Shown here: one piece after another, positions 17,134-28,185 of the stretch
Layout: each line of letters opens with the position of its first letter
How positions within the stretch are numbered: the stretch's first letter is position 1
DNA from: Mediterranea massiliensis
GTDB taxonomy: Bacteria > Bacteroidota > Bacteroidia > Bacteroidales > Bacteroidaceae
Assembly (NCBI GenBank): GCA_015060685.1
Contig: SUXZ01000012.1
Span: 1 to 64,000, forward strand
Direction: 5' to 3'
DNA length: 64,000 nt
Position numbers and translations under genes: made by a program
The notes under the pieces: generated by a model
The model's input: the letters and a program-made list of their open reading frames with translations, nothing else
Databases searched by the model: none
What the model was told of the DNA's origin: nothing

Positions 17134-17175
17134 AAGAATTAAGAATTAAAAATTAAAAGTTATAAGTTAAAAGTT
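17134..17175. repeat. Heptamer tandem repeat (6 units) between pepT and gcvT
   Basis: Six 7-mers (AAGAATT, AAGAATT, AAAAATT, AAAAGTT, ATAAGTT, AAAAGTT) fill the gap and run into the pepT stop codon. They leave no room for a conventional promoter. Confidence 0.85.
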
Positions 17176-18400
17176 ATGCTTTTTGTGCGGTTAGTTCGGC
17201 AATCTTCACCACCACGTTCATGGCCTTCTGCATGTTGGGGATGGGGAGGAATTCGTAACGACCGTGGAAGTTCAAGCCACCGGCAAAGATATTGGGACAA
17301 GGCAAGCCTTTAAACGAAAGCTGTGCCCCGTCTGTACCGCCACGGATGGCCTTTACATGCGGCTTCACACCTACAGCTTCCATGGCTTGGAAAGCAATGT
17401 CGATGATGTGCATCACTGGTTCTATTTGCTGGCGCATGTTGTAGTATTGGTCGCGCAACTCCAAGGTAGCGACTTGCTCGCCCCACTCTTCGTTGATTTG
17501 CGCCACCCAAGCCTGCATGTTCTGCTTGCGCAATTCAAAGCGTGCGCGGTCGTGGTCGCGGATAATGTACGACACAGTGGTCTGCTCCACCTCGGCATTG
17601 ATGCCAATGAGATGATAGAAGCCTTCGTAACCCTCGGTGTGGGCAGGCGTTTCATCGGCAGGCAGCAGTTGGATAAACTGATTGGCCACCAACATGGAGT
17701 TTATCATCTTGTTCTTGGCATAGCCCGGATGAACATTGCGTCCCTTAAAAGTAATCTTTGCCGCAGCAGCATTGAAGTTTTCAAATTCCAGTTCGCCCAA
17801 TTCGCCACCATCCATGGTATAGGCCCACTCGCAACCGAACTTCTCTACGTCGAACTTATGGGCACCCAGGCCAATTTCTTCGTCGGGATTGAATCCTACA
17901 CGAATCTTTCCGTGCTTGATTTCGGGATGCTCTTTCAAGTAAACCATGGCCGATACAATTTCGGCAATGCCGGCTTTGTCGTCGGCACCAAGCAATGTCT
18001 TGCCGTTGGTCACGATGAGGTCTTCGCCTTGGTGTGCCAGCAATTCGGGGAATTGGGCAGGCGAAAGAATGATGTTCTCTTCCTGGCAAAGCACTATGTC
18101 CTTACCATCGTATTTCTCCACGATACGGGGTTGCACATCCTTGCCGCTCATGTCGGGACTGGTGTCCATGTGGGCAATGAAACCGATTGTCGGTATTGGT
18201 TTGTCGGTATTGGCCGGCAACGTGGCATAAAGATAGCCCATCTCGTCCAGTTCCACCTCTTCCAATCCTAAGGAGATGAGTTCTTCTTTCAAGTATTTGG
18301 CAAAGACCATCTGACTGGGTGTGCTGGGAGTTACCCCACTCTCTTCGTTCGATTGCGTATCGAAACTGACGTAGTTCAAAAATCGTTTTATGATATCCAT
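17174..18400 (-). CDS. pepT: Peptidase T (tripeptide aminopeptidase)
   Basis: A 408-aa M20-family metallopeptidase. The zinc ligands and catalytic residues are visible in [18 protein letters not shown] and [10 protein letters not shown], with the Ile-Arg-Gly-Gly-Thr-Asp-Gly block near the C-terminus ([12 protein letters not shown]). PepT removes the N-terminal residue from tripeptides in the cytoplasm, feeding amino-acid use. It lies between a PurF-like gene (110 nt upstream, with a terminator between) and gcvT. No signal peptide is present. Confidence 0.96.
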   Translation of the reverse strand: MDIIKRFLNYVSFDTQSNEESGVTPSTPSQMVFAKYLKEELISLGLEEVELDEMGYLYATLPANTDKPIPTIGFIAHMDTSPDMSGKDVQPRIVEKYDGKDIVLCQEENIILSPAQFPELLAHQGEDLIVTNGKTLLGADDKAGIAEIVSAMVYLKEHPEIKHGKIRVGFNPDEEIGLGAHKFDVEKFGCEWAYTMDGGELGELEFENFNAAAAKITFKGRNVHPGYAKNKMINSMLVANQFIQLLPADETPAHTEGYEGFYHLIGINAEVEQTTVSYIIRDHDRARFELRKQNMQAWVAQINEEWGEQVATLELRDQYYNMRQQIEPVMHIIDIAFQAMEAVGVKPHVKAIRGGTDGAQLSFKGLPCPNIFAGGLNFHGRYEFLPIPNMQKAMNVVVKIAELTAQKA

Positions 18401-18446
18401 ATTCTGCTTTTTAGGTGTTACTTCTATTTTTTCGCGTAAATTTAAG

Positions 18447-18486
18447 AAAAGAGGTGTGAACTGCCAAGCAATTCACACCTCTTTTT
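18447..18486 (-). terminator. Terminator after the PurF-like gene
   Basis: The stem AAGAGGTGTGAA / TTCACACCTCTT with an 11-nt loop lies between the PurF-like gene and pepT. On the minus strand it is followed by a T-rich stretch. Confidence 0.82.
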
Positions 18487-18510
18487 ATTTTTTTAGCTTA
18501 CAAATAGCTA

Positions 18511-19920
18511 TTAGAAGCAACTACTACCGTCGAAACAGTGGGTACACAACTTACATTTCGGCAATCCGATGGCCTCGACCATTGTTTCCAAATTATTGAA
18601 TTGTAGCGAGGTCAGCCCCAACTGTTTGCGAATGCATTCCACCATTTGTTTGTATTCGGGAGTGCTGGGATCGGCATACTTGTCGAGGTTCTTGGTGTCG
18701 TCGCCCTCCAACTCTTTGATAACCCGACGGGCCATCAATTCCAACGGGCTTTTCGAAGCTGTGAATCCTACAAACGGACATGGATGAATCAATGGCGGAC
18801 ATGCGATGCGCACATGGGCTTCCTTTGCACCATAGTCAAAAAGCATTTTCACATTGTCTTTCAACTGTGTGCCGCGAACAATGGAATCGTCGCAGAAAAG
18901 TATTCGTTTACCCTCCAGCATGGCACGGTTAGGAATCAACTTCATCTTTGCCACCAACCGACGCATGTCGGGGTTGCTGGGAGTAAAGCTTCGTGGCCAG
19001 GTGGGTGTATATTTGCTGACGGCTCTGTGATAGGGCACGCCCATGCCTTCGGCATATCCCAAGGCCATACCTACACCCGAGTCGGGTATGCCACAAACGC
19101 AATCCACTTCGGCCTCGTCTAGCTGACCCATGATTAATCCGTTCTTGAAACGTGCATCTTCCACGTTGCGCCCTTCGTAGCACGATGTGGGGAAGCCATA
19201 ATAAACCCACAAGAAGGAGCAGATTTGCATCTCTTCATTGGCCGGACGCATCTGTTCAATGCCATCGGGACGCAAACGTACAATCTCGCCCGGGCCTAAG
19301 AAACGCTCTATTTCATAATCCAAATTAGGGAAACTGGTCGATTCGCTGGTAGCGGCATATGCACCCTCTTTCTTACCGATTACGATAGGAGTCCGTCCCC
19401 ACTTATCACGAGCGGCAATAATGCCATCCTCTGTAAGCAACAGCATCGAACACGAACCTTTTATATGACGGAATACATTCTCTATTCCATCTACAAAATC
19501 TTTTCCTTGAATAATCAGCAAGGCTATAAGTTCAGTCTGATTGGTTTTTCCCGAACTCAATTCGGCAAAGTGCATGTTTTGCGCCATTAATTTCTGCTCC
19601 AACTCGTCGATGTTGCTAATCTTGGCCACTGTGACAATGGCAAATCGGCCTAAGTGAGAATTGATGATGATGGGCTGTGGATCGGTGTCGCTGATGATAC
19701 CAATACCTGATGTTCCTTTGAACTTGCTCAGTCCCTCTTCGAATTTGGTGCGAAAATACGAACTTTCCAGGTTGTGAATGGATCGTGAGAATTGTCTTGC
19801 TTCGGCATCGTATGTAGCCATACCGCCTCGTTTAGTACCTAAATGCGAGTTATAATCTGTTCCGTAAAACAAATCGGCAGTACAACTGACCTTGGCTACA
19901 GTTCCAAAAAAGCCTCCCAT
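18511..19920 (-). CDS. Amidophosphoribosyltransferase homologue lacking the N-terminal cysteine
   Basis: A 469-aa PurF-type protein: an N-terminal Ntn/glutaminase-like domain (to about 230) and a C-terminal phosphoribosyltransferase domain with the PRPP motif RILFCDDSIVRGTQ. True PurF begins with cysteine after Met removal (MCGI...), the residue that hydrolyses glutamine. Here the protein begins MGGFFGT, so that nucleophile is replaced by glycine and glutaminase activity should be absent unless the start is wrong; no upstream in-frame alternative is seen before the promoter. The C-terminus has a CKLCTHC cluster. It may use free ammonia, or be a regulatory or differently acting paralogue. I withhold purF as symbol. 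Confidence 0.82.
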   Translation of the reverse strand: MGGFFGTVAKVSCTADLFYGTDYNSHLGTKRGGMATYDAEARQFSRSIHNLESSYFRTKFEEGLSKFKGTSGIGIISDTDPQPIIINSHLGRFAIVTVAKISNIDELEQKLMAQNMHFAELSSGKTNQTELIALLIIQGKDFVDGIENVFRHIKGSCSMLLLTEDGIIAARDKWGRTPIVIGKKEGAYAATSESTSFPNLDYEIERFLGPGEIVRLRPDGIEQMRPANEEMQICSFLWVYYGFPTSCYEGRNVEDARFKNGLIMGQLDEAEVDCVCGIPDSGVGMALGYAEGMGVPYHRAVSKYTPTWPRSFTPSNPDMRRLVAKMKLIPNRAMLEGKRILFCDDSIVRGTQLKDNVKMLFDYGAKEAHVRIACPPLIHPCPFVGFTASKSPLELMARRVIKELEGDDTKNLDKYADPSTPEYKQMVECIRKQLGLTSLQFNNLETMVEAIGLPKCKLCTHCFDGSSCF

Positions 19921-19958
19921 ATATGTGTGTATTTATACGTTCGAATAATTAACGGCTG

Positions 19959-19966
19959 CAAAGGTA
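19959..19966 (-). promoter_or_regulatory. -7 element for the PurF-like gene
   Basis: Plus-strand CAAAGGTA (TACCTTTG on the minus strand) lies 39 nt upstream of the ATG at 19920. Confidence 0.62.
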
Positions 19967-20028
19967 CAAAAAACAATTAAACTACTCTCTATTGCTCTTT
20001 TTTTTTCAACTTGGAAAAGACGAAAAAA

Positions 20029-20058
20029 AGAAAGCACCCCGAAAAAGGGTGCTTTCTT
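20029..20058 (-). terminator. Terminator after the GH97 gene
   Basis: GAAAGCACCC pairs with GGGTGCTTTC over a 7-nt loop, followed on the minus strand by a T-run. It is 17 nt past the GH97 stop codon. Confidence 0.88.
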
Positions 20059-20074
20059 ATGTAGCGCATTTAAA

Positions 20075-22249
<2,175 letters not shown>

Positions 22250-22287
22250 CTAATACCTTATTTAATTACACATCATTTTTCTACCAA

Positions 22288-22318
22288 CAAAGGTAATAGC
22301 CACCCAAATGTCTGTCAA
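22288..22318 (-). promoter_or_regulatory. Promoter of the GH97 gene
   Basis: On the minus strand TTG (22318-22316), a 20-bp spacer and TACCTTTG (22295-22288) form a full Bacteroidota promoter, giving a leader of about 36 nt. Confidence 0.75.
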
Positions 22319-22402
22319 GCATTACCTCCTAAAAAACGAAAGAACTCGGAAGCAAACGTTTGCGAGCACAGCTTAGCATTTGTTTGCTGCGTTTTTTTAT
22401 CA

Positions 22403-22457
22403 CTACTTATGATAAACTTTATCGTAACTTACGACCAAGCTTCGCCATCACTTACGA
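22403..22457. repeat. Possible 22-nt-period array (array F)
   Basis: ACTTATGA at 22405, ACTTACGA at 22427 and ACTTACGA at 22450 are 22 and 23 nt apart, in the gap between the GH97 and Wzz-like genes. TTATCA/TGATAA arms flank the first copy. It is weaker than arrays A-C. Confidence 0.5.
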
Positions 22458-22501
22458 CTAAAATTCAATATCCATAGAGAACTACAAAAAGAAGCATACA
22501 T

Positions 22502-22534
22502 AAAAAAGGTGCGCCCATAAAATGAGCGCACCCT
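22502..22534 (-). terminator. Terminator after the Wzz-like gene
   Basis: GGTGCGC (22508-22514) pairs with GCGCACC (22526-22532), and the minus strand continues into a T-run. Confidence 0.85.
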
Positions 22535-22556
22535 ACACCTTATTATATATAATTGA

Positions 22557-23717
22557 TTAATTGTTTTCAGCCGAAACAACTTCCTCTTCCTTTTTACGCC
22601 ACTTGGCAAGGAAGTCGCGCACATAAAGAATCCAGCCCACACTGATGGCACCACCCAAGAAGATGAAAACGATAAGTGTTTTCAGTTTGCTGGGTTTGGT
22701 TGCCTTCAAAGGCACAGATGCCGGTTGCAGAATGGTATATACCGGAGTGATTTCATCTACCTTGGCCTTTGCCAATTGTAATTGTTGGGCCATTTGCGTA
22801 TAAGTTTGATAAGCCAGATTCTGCTCGTTTTCCAAACGGGTAGCTTCGGCACGGGCACTAAGGGTACTCAAGTTGAGGTTGCGGTCGGCATATTCGGCAT
22901 ACTTGGCTTGGGCAGCATAGTATTCGGCCTTGGCATCTTCGTATAACTTTTGTGTATATTCCAATGTGTTGCGTGCCTTATTGGTGCGGTATTCGGTTAC
23001 ATAATCCTGCAAACGGACACGTACCGAATCGGCCATGGTAGCTGCAATCAGCGGATCTTGCATCATCACCGAAAGGGTTGCCACACCGGTCTTTTTATCT
23101 ACTGTTATCGAAATACGGTTATTCAATGCCTTTACAATATTCGACTCTTCTTGTGTAAGGTGGAAAGTGTTGAGCTGATGATCGGCAGGTATTTCCACTT
23201 CTTCGCGGAAGAGAGACATACACCAACCAAGCAGCTTGAAAGGAGCCGACATGATAGCGCCCCACCAAGTACCTCGCTGGTAATCGAGCATATACTCCTT
23301 CAACGGCATGGGGTAAGGATAACCTTCCTTGGCCATCTCTTCAGCATCCGCCCCACTCTCTTGCACTTGGATATCGAACAAGTCGGTCAGGAAAGGTACC
23401 GAACCTACAATCTGCGGATAGAGGTCGGGATAGATAGCATCTACCGTATTCATATTCATATTGATACCAGCCAACGAAGCCAATGAACTAAGACCACCAC
23501 CCGATTTGCCGGAAGTGCTTTCAGGGGCAATGACAATAGTAGATGTATATTCTTTAGGGATGCTAAAGGCTACAACCAAGCCGATTAGGGCTGCAATGCC
23601 GCAAGCCTTCAGTACCAACTTACGTTCGTTCCATACCTTGAGGGCCAACTCCATCAAATCGATTTCTTCCTCCATAGGTTGTTGTTGGAATTCGTTCTCT
23701 TTCATGTTATCTGTCAT
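22557..23717 (-). CDS. Wzz/chain-length-determinant family inner-membrane protein
   Basis: A 386-aa protein with the Wzz layout: short cytoplasmic N-terminus containing EEIDLMELALKVW, membrane helix 1 (about 35-52), a long periplasmic region with a coiled-coil stretch (about 240-325; YEDAKAEYYAAQAKYAEYADRN), the LQPASVPLKATKPSK proline segment and helix 2 (about 345-365). Such proteins set the length of surface polysaccharides made by Wzy-type systems. No polysaccharide genes lie beside it, so its partner locus is elsewhere. A second ATG at 23705 is possible. It is divergent from tilS with back-to-back promoters. Confidence 0.9.
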   Translation of the reverse strand: MTDNMKENEFQQQPMEEEIDLMELALKVWNERKLVLKACGIAALIGLVVAFSIPKEYTSTIVIAPESTSGKSGGGLSSLASLAGINMNMNTVDAIYPDLYPQIVGSVPFLTDLFDIQVQESGADAEEMAKEGYPYPMPLKEYMLDYQRGTWWGAIMSAPFKLLGWCMSLFREEVEIPADHQLNTFHLTQEESNIVKALNNRISITVDKKTGVATLSVMMQDPLIAATMADSVRVRLQDYVTEYRTNKARNTLEYTQKLYEDAKAEYYAAQAKYAEYADRNLNLSTLSARAEATRLENEQNLAYQTYTQMAQQLQLAKAKVDEITPVYTILQPASVPLKATKPSKLKTLIVFIFLGGAISVGWILYVRDFLAKWRKKEEEVVSAENN

Positions 23718-23759
23718 ATAAAAGAAGTTGTTTAGATGTTTAAACTCAAAAAACTACGG

Positions 23760-23767
23760 CAAAGATA
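23760..23767 (-). promoter_or_regulatory. -7 element for the Wzz-like gene
   Basis: Plus-strand CAAAGATA is TATCTTTG on the minus strand, 43 nt upstream of the ATG. It is only 21 bp from the oppositely oriented tilS -7 element. Confidence 0.65.
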
Positions 23768-23788
23768 GAGATTCTTTTTAATATTTAC

Positions 23789-23796
23789 TACCTTTG
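23789..23796 (+). promoter_or_regulatory. -7 element for tilS
   Basis: TACCTTTG lies 17 nt before the tilS ATG, predicting a leader of about a dozen bases. Confidence 0.65.
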
Positions 23797-23813
23797 CTCG
23801 AACAAAACGACAT

Positions 23814-25079
23814 ATGAGTAATCAGAAGCTGACAAATTTCATTGAAAAGCACCAACTTTTCGGGAAGAACGACAAGGTGTTGGTGGCACTGAGCGGAGGA
23901 GCCGACTCGGTGGCATTGTTGCGTATGTTGCTGAATGAAGGGTATCTGTGCGAAGCCGCACACTGTAACTTCCACCTTCGTGGAGAGGAGTCGGACAGGG
24001 ATGAGGAGTTTGTCAGAACGCTTTGCCAAGAGCTGGACGTCAAGCTGTACATCAACCATTTCCGGACGGCCGACATTGCCGCCCAAAGGAAAATCTCCAT
24101 TGAAATGGCTGCCCGCGATTTGCGATACGAATGGTTCGAACAAGTACGGAAAGAGAGCGAAGCAAAGGTGATTGCCGTTGCACACCACCAAGACGACAAC
24201 GTGGAGACAATGCTGCTGAACCTGCTAAGAGGAAGCGGGTTGCAAGGTCTTTTGGGTATCCGCCCCAAAAACGGATACATTGTGCGCCCACTCTTATCAT
24301 TCAGCCGACAAGAGTTGCTCGATTACCTAAAAAGGCTACAACAAGATTACGTTACGGACAGCACAAACTTGCAAGAAGACTTTACACGCAACAAAATACG
24401 TTTGCAACTACTTCCATTGATGGAAGAGATAAATCCCGCCACCCGCAAGCACCTATTGGCAACCGCCAAACACCTTGAAGGAGTGGCCCGCATTTACGAA
24501 AAAGAGGTTGAAGAGGCCATCAAGCGTGTGTACAACGATGGCAAAATCCATATTCCCGCCCTACAATCTGAGCCATCGCCCGAAGCCGTGCTATATGAAC
24601 TGCTTCGCAACAAAGGCTTCAACCAACATCAGTTGGCCGATATTCTAAAGGCGACTGAGGGCCAATCGGGCAAGCAATTCTTCAGCGAGAAGTGGATGGT
24701 ATTAAAAGACAGGTATTGGTTGATAATCAAAGAACTTAAAGAGCAACAACCGCCAAAGCTTTCATACCAAGAAATGATTCGGGACAGTCATTTCCATTGG
24801 ACAACAGACAAACACATCGCCTACTTGGATGCCGACAAGATAGAAGATGAACTCTACTTACGCAAATGGCAAGTAGGAGACTGGTTTGTGCCGTTGGGCA
24901 TGAAAGGGAAAAAGTTGGTAAGCGACTACCTGACCAACCGGAAATTTTCGAGAATAGCCAAAGAGCAACAATATGTGTTATGCCACCAAAACGATATCGT
25001 GTGGCTTGTTGGCGAACGCATTGACCAACGATACTGCATTACGGATGGCACAAAAAGGGTGCTGATAATAGTGAGTTAG
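23814..25079 (+). CDS. tilS: tRNA(Ile)-lysidine synthetase
   Basis: A 421-aa protein with the N-type ATP-pyrophosphatase P-loop LVALSGGADSVALL (about residues 24-37), the AHHQDDNVET motif and the TNLQEDFTRNKIR segment of TilS, followed by the C-terminal substrate-binding domain (about 330-420, with FVPLGMKGKKLVSDYL). It converts C34 of the CAU-anticodon tRNA-Ile to lysidine so that it reads AUA. It is divergent from the Wzz-like gene and convergent with the ferredoxin-type gene, apparently monocistronic. Confidence 0.96.
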   Translation: MSNQKLTNFIEKHQLFGKNDKVLVALSGGADSVALLRMLLNEGYLCEAAHCNFHLRGEESDRDEEFVRTLCQELDVKLYINHFRTADIAAQRKISIEMAARDLRYEWFEQVRKESEAKVIAVAHHQDDNVETMLLNLLRGSGLQGLLGIRPKNGYIVRPLLSFSRQELLDYLKRLQQDYVTDSTNLQEDFTRNKIRLQLLPLMEEINPATRKHLLATAKHLEGVARIYEKEVEEAIKRVYNDGKIHIPALQSEPSPEAVLYELLRNKGFNQHQLADILKATEGQSGKQFFSEKWMVLKDRYWLIIKELKEQQPPKLSYQEMIRDSHFHWTTDKHIAYLDADKIEDELYLRKWQVGDWFVPLGMKGKKLVSDYLTNRKFSRIAKEQQYVLCHQNDIVWLVGERIDQRYCITDGTKRVLIIVS

Positions 25080-25154
25080 TGTGTTGGTGAGTTAGTGATA
25101 AGCGAGCCTTTTGGATGGTTTCTGCCAATCACTAATCACTAATCACTAAACACT
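25071..25154. repeat. Octamer and heptamer repeats between convergent genes
   Basis: GTGAGTTA, GTGTGTTG, GTGAGTTA (8-mers, 25071-25094) begin at the tilS stop, and AATCACT three times plus AAACACT (7-mers, 25127-25154) run up to the next gene's end. TTAGTGAT (25092) and ATCACTAA (25128) are complementary, so the two blocks could pair as a stem. Confidence 0.78.
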
Positions 25155-25986
25155 AAACGATGATTCTATTTTGTTTTCGTTTCTTGAAGTTTTCGGAAAG
25201 CAAGGGTGCATAAGGTGTATTGAGTGTGCGAGCCTTTTGCGGACAGCATTTGATGCAAGCACAACACTTAATACATTTATCCACTTGGGTAGTACATTCC
25301 TCATTTACTGCAATGGCTTGCGTGGGACACACCTCTACACATGATCCACAAAGGGTACACAAATCGGCATCTACCTGTGGCGCACGAGGCATTACCACTC
25401 CCTGCTTACGCCATTTAGAGAGTTGCCAAACAAAACGCAACATGGGCCAAATGGGTTGTGACGGACGTTGGATGCGAAGCACATCAACGCCATAAAGATG
25501 CTCCAAGTCGGAAGCCTGCTCTATCTTTGTCAGAATCTTCTGCCCATACTCCTCGGCAAATTGCAAATCGGCTTCGTCCGGACGGCCTGCCGCAATGGGA
25601 TAAGTATCTGTGCTATACGAGTGTTCGCCAATAAATGTTCCTCCAGAAATGACTTTGAACCCACGCTCGAAAACAAATGCATCGAGTTGTTGCAATGCCT
25701 TCTCGTATGCTCGATTGCCATACACCACTACAAGTACTACAGGAGCACCATTCGAGCGGATACATTCGAGCCGGTGCAATGCCAATGGAGCTACCTTGCC
25801 ACCATATACCGGAACGGTAATCAATGCCAAATCGGTAGCCGGAACCTCATATTCCGACAACTCTTGACAGGTGAGATCCACTATTTTAATATTTTTAGAG
25901 CCTATGCCGCGAACAATTGCTTCGCCCACTCGTTTAGATGTTTGAGTAGGTGAGAATGTTATTAAATGTACATTGTCTATTTTCAT
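25153..25986 (-). CDS. EFR1-type flavodoxin-domain/2x[4Fe-4S] ferredoxin protein
   Basis: A 277-aa protein: N-terminal flavodoxin-like domain (FSPTQTSKRVGEAI, the FMN-phosphate loop, and ITVPVYGGK) and, after a linker, two 4Fe-4S clusters (CTLCGSCVEVCP and CIKCCACIKCCP, about residues 210-265). This is the EFR1-family layout (ferrodoxin with flavodoxin domain) common in anaerobes. It probably shuttles electrons between flavin and ferredoxin partners; the partner is not encoded nearby. The frame is open to 26019, but ATG at 25986 gives the natural FMN-fold start. It is divergent from rho. Confidence 0.86.
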   Translation of the reverse strand: MKIDNVHLITFSPTQTSKRVGEAIVRGIGSKNIKIVDLTCQELSEYEVPATDLALITVPVYGGKVAPLALHRLECIRSNGAPVVLVVVYGNRAYEKALQQLDAFVFERGFKVISGGTFIGEHSYSTDTYPIAAGRPDEADLQFAEEYGQKILTKIEQASDLEHLYGVDVLRIQRPSQPIWPMLRFVWQLSKWRKQGVVMPRAPQVDADLCTLCGSCVEVCPTQAIAVNEECTTQVDKCIKCCACIKCCPQKARTLNTPYAPLLSENFKKRKQNRIIV

Positions 25987-26064
25987 AACTTCTGAAGATT
26001 TTCCGTAAAGGTAAGGCAAGTTTTTCGAAACACAATTGATTTTGGATAAAAAATTGCCGTTTTA

Positions 26065-26094
26065 TTGTAAAAACAGAAATTATTAGTAACTTTG
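26065..26094 (+). promoter_or_regulatory. Promoter of rho
   Basis: TTG at 26065-26067, a 19-bp spacer and TAACTTTG at 26087-26094 form a full-consensus promoter, with a leader of about 60 nt before the ATG. Confidence 0.78.
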
Positions 26095-26158
26095 CATCGT
26101 TAAAACACTCCCCACACTATTTCAAAGTTAAAAAATCAATTACACATATTCACTTTAT

Positions 26159-28102
26159 ATGTATAGCATCATTCAATTGAACGACAAAAACTTGTCGGAA
26201 CTACAAGTTATTGCCTCAGAGTTAGGCATTACCAACATTGAATCTATCGAGAAAAAAGACCTGATTTATCGCATTTTAGACGAGCAAGCCATTGCCGGTG
26301 CGACTAAGAAGGTGGCGGCCGACAAGAAGAAAGAAGAAAGAAAGGCCGAGAAGCAGAAACGTGCACGAATCGGTTCAACTCCAGAAAATAACAAACAAGC
26401 AAACAATAACAGCAAGGAAAAGAAAGAGGCTGAAAAGGCTGCACCTAAAGAGGCTGAAAAGGCGGAAGTGAAAGAGGATAAGAAACCGGCCAAGGAAGAG
26501 GCTGGCGCAGAGGTTACAACCGCAAAAAGGAAACGTGGACGTCCACGCAAGGAACAACCCGAAGCCAACAACGCGCAACCCGCTGCAACAGAAGCTATTG
26601 AAGCAAAGGTTGAGGTGAAAGAAAAGAGCGAAAAGCCCGCCAACAACAAGAAGAACGGCAAGAAACCTGCTAACGACCAAGCCGCTCAACCGGAAGAAGT
26701 TGTAAAACCTCAAGAACCGGCCAAGGATGATTTTATCCCAATCGAGGATTTGCCATCAGAAAGTGCCGAACTTCCGCTGGAACTATTGGGTAAATTCGAA
26801 GCGACCAAGGTGGAAGAGAAAGCTCCTGCCCAACAGCAACAACCACAACCCAACAACCAACGCCAACCACGTCAACGCATTCATCGAGACAAAAATAATT
26901 TCCAACAGAACGCCAACAATCAGCAACCCGAACAGGTAGCCGAAAGCAACCCCATTGCCGAGGTTGACAAGCTATTCGAGTTTAACGATATATTAAAAGG
27001 TATCGGTGTATTGGAAATTATGCAAGACGGTTATGGATTCTTGCGCTCGTCAGACTACAACTACCTTTCATCGCCCGATGACATTTATGTATCGCAATCG
27101 CAAATCAAACTTTTCGGATTGAAAACCGGCGATGTGGTAGAAGGGGTAATTCGCCCTCCCAAGGAGGGAGAAAAATATTTCCCTTTAGTGAAAGTGTCAT
27201 CCATCAACGGACGCACTCCCGACTTCATTCGCGACCGCGTACCGTTTGAACACCTGACACCCCTCTTCCCCGATGAAAAGTTCAAACTTTGCAAAGGAAA
27301 CTCGACCGACTCTTTATCGGCAAGAGTGGTGGATTTGTTCGCACCCATCGGTAAAGGACAACGTGCACTTATCGTAGCCCAACCCAAGACCGGTAAAACC
27401 ATCTTGATGAAGGAGATTGCCAACGCCATTGCCGCCAACCATCCGGAAGTTTACATGATTATGTTGCTGATAGACGAACGCCCGGAAGAAGTAACAGACA
27501 TGGCTCGCACCGTAAATGCCGAAGTAATTGCATCTACTTTCGACGAACCGGCCGAACGCCACGTAAAGATTGCCGGCATCGTATTGGAAAAAGCCAAACG
27601 CATGGTGGAATGTGGACACGATGTGGTTATCTTCCTCGACTCTATCACCCGTCTGGCACGCGCATACAACACAGTTTCGCCTGCATCGGGCAAGGTGCTT
27701 TCGGGTGGTGTGGATGCCAACGCCCTGCACAAGCCAAAACGTTTCTTCGGTGCTGCACGCAACATCGAAGGAGGAGGTTCACTCACCATTTTGGCTACAG
27801 CACTGATTGATACCGGTTCGAAGATGGATGAAGTAATCTTTGAAGAGTTCAAGGGTACGGGTAACATGGAGTTGCAGCTCGACCGCAACTTGAGCAACAA
27901 GCGCATCTTCCCTGCCGTGAACATCATTGCTTCAAGTACACGCCGAGACGACTTGCTGCAAGACAAGCAGACGCTTGACAGAATGTGGATTCTACGCAAA
28001 TTCCTGGCCGACATGACGCCAATCGAAGCCATGGATTTCGTAAAAGAGCGATTGGAAAGAACCAACGACAACGACGAATTCCTAATGAGCATGAACGGTT
28101 AA
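26159..28102 (+). CDS. rho: Transcription termination factor Rho with long disordered insert
   Basis: A 647-aa Rho, over 200 residues longer than the E. coli protein. The order is: Rho N-terminal helical domain (about 5-45), a low-complexity segment rich in K, E, A, then Q, N and P (about 55-265), the RNA-binding cold-shock domain (about 278-355; [20 protein letters not shown]), and the RecA-like ATPase (Walker [22 protein letters not shown]; the [10 protein letters not shown] and [10 protein letters not shown] loops). The ATPase is complete. In Bacteroides thetaiotaomicron such an insert was shown to drive Rho condensation in the gut; the composition here is compatible with that. Confidence 0.97.
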   Translation: MYSIIQLNDKNLSELQVIASELGITNIESIEKKDLIYRILDEQAIAGATKKVAADKKKEERKAEKQKRARIGSTPENNKQANNNSKEKKEAEKAAPKEAEKAEVKEDKKPAKEEAGAEVTTAKRKRGRPRKEQPEANNAQPAATEAIEAKVEVKEKSEKPANNKKNGKKPANDQAAQPEEVVKPQEPAKDDFIPIEDLPSESAELPLELLGKFEATKVEEKAPAQQQQPQPNNQRQPRQRIHRDKNNFQQNANNQQPEQVAESNPIAEVDKLFEFNDILKGIGVLEIMQDGYGFLRSSDYNYLSSPDDIYVSQSQIKLFGLKTGDVVEGVIRPPKEGEKYFPLVKVSSINGRTPDFIRDRVPFEHLTPLFPDEKFKLCKGNSTDSLSARVVDLFAPIGKGQRALIVAQPKTGKTILMKEIANAIAANHPEVYMIMLLIDERPEEVTDMARTVNAEVIASTFDEPAERHVKIAGIVLEKAKRMVECGHDVVIFLDSITRLARAYNTVSPASGKVLSGGVDANALHKPKRFFGAARNIEGGGSLTILATALIDTGSKMDEVIFEEFKGTGNMELQLDRNLSNKRIFPAVNIIASSTRRDDLLQDKQTLDRMWILRKFLADMTPIEAMDFVKERLERTNDNDEFLMSMNG

Positions 28103-28104
28103 TA

Positions 28105-28144
28105 TAAAAAAGAGTGAATCTGTTTCGAGATTCACTCTTTTTTT
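28105..28144 (+). terminator. rho terminator
   Basis: The stem AAAAAGAGTGAATC / GATTCACTCTTTTT with an 8-nt loop and T-run follows the rho stop directly. Confidence 0.92.
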
Positions 28145-28145
28145 G

Positions 28146-28153
28146 TACTTTTG
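28146..28153 (+). promoter_or_regulatory. -7 element for the TPR-kinase pair
   Basis: TACTTTTG begins right after the rho terminator's T-run, with a leader of about 27 nt before the GTG start at 28186. Confidence 0.6.
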
Positions 28154-28185
28154 CTACATCATAATACAAACACCCAAAAAATTAC

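Noticed and set aside
16242..17156. 304-aa open frame antisense to gcvT
   Set aside because: Shadow of gcvT; no recognisable domain or signal.
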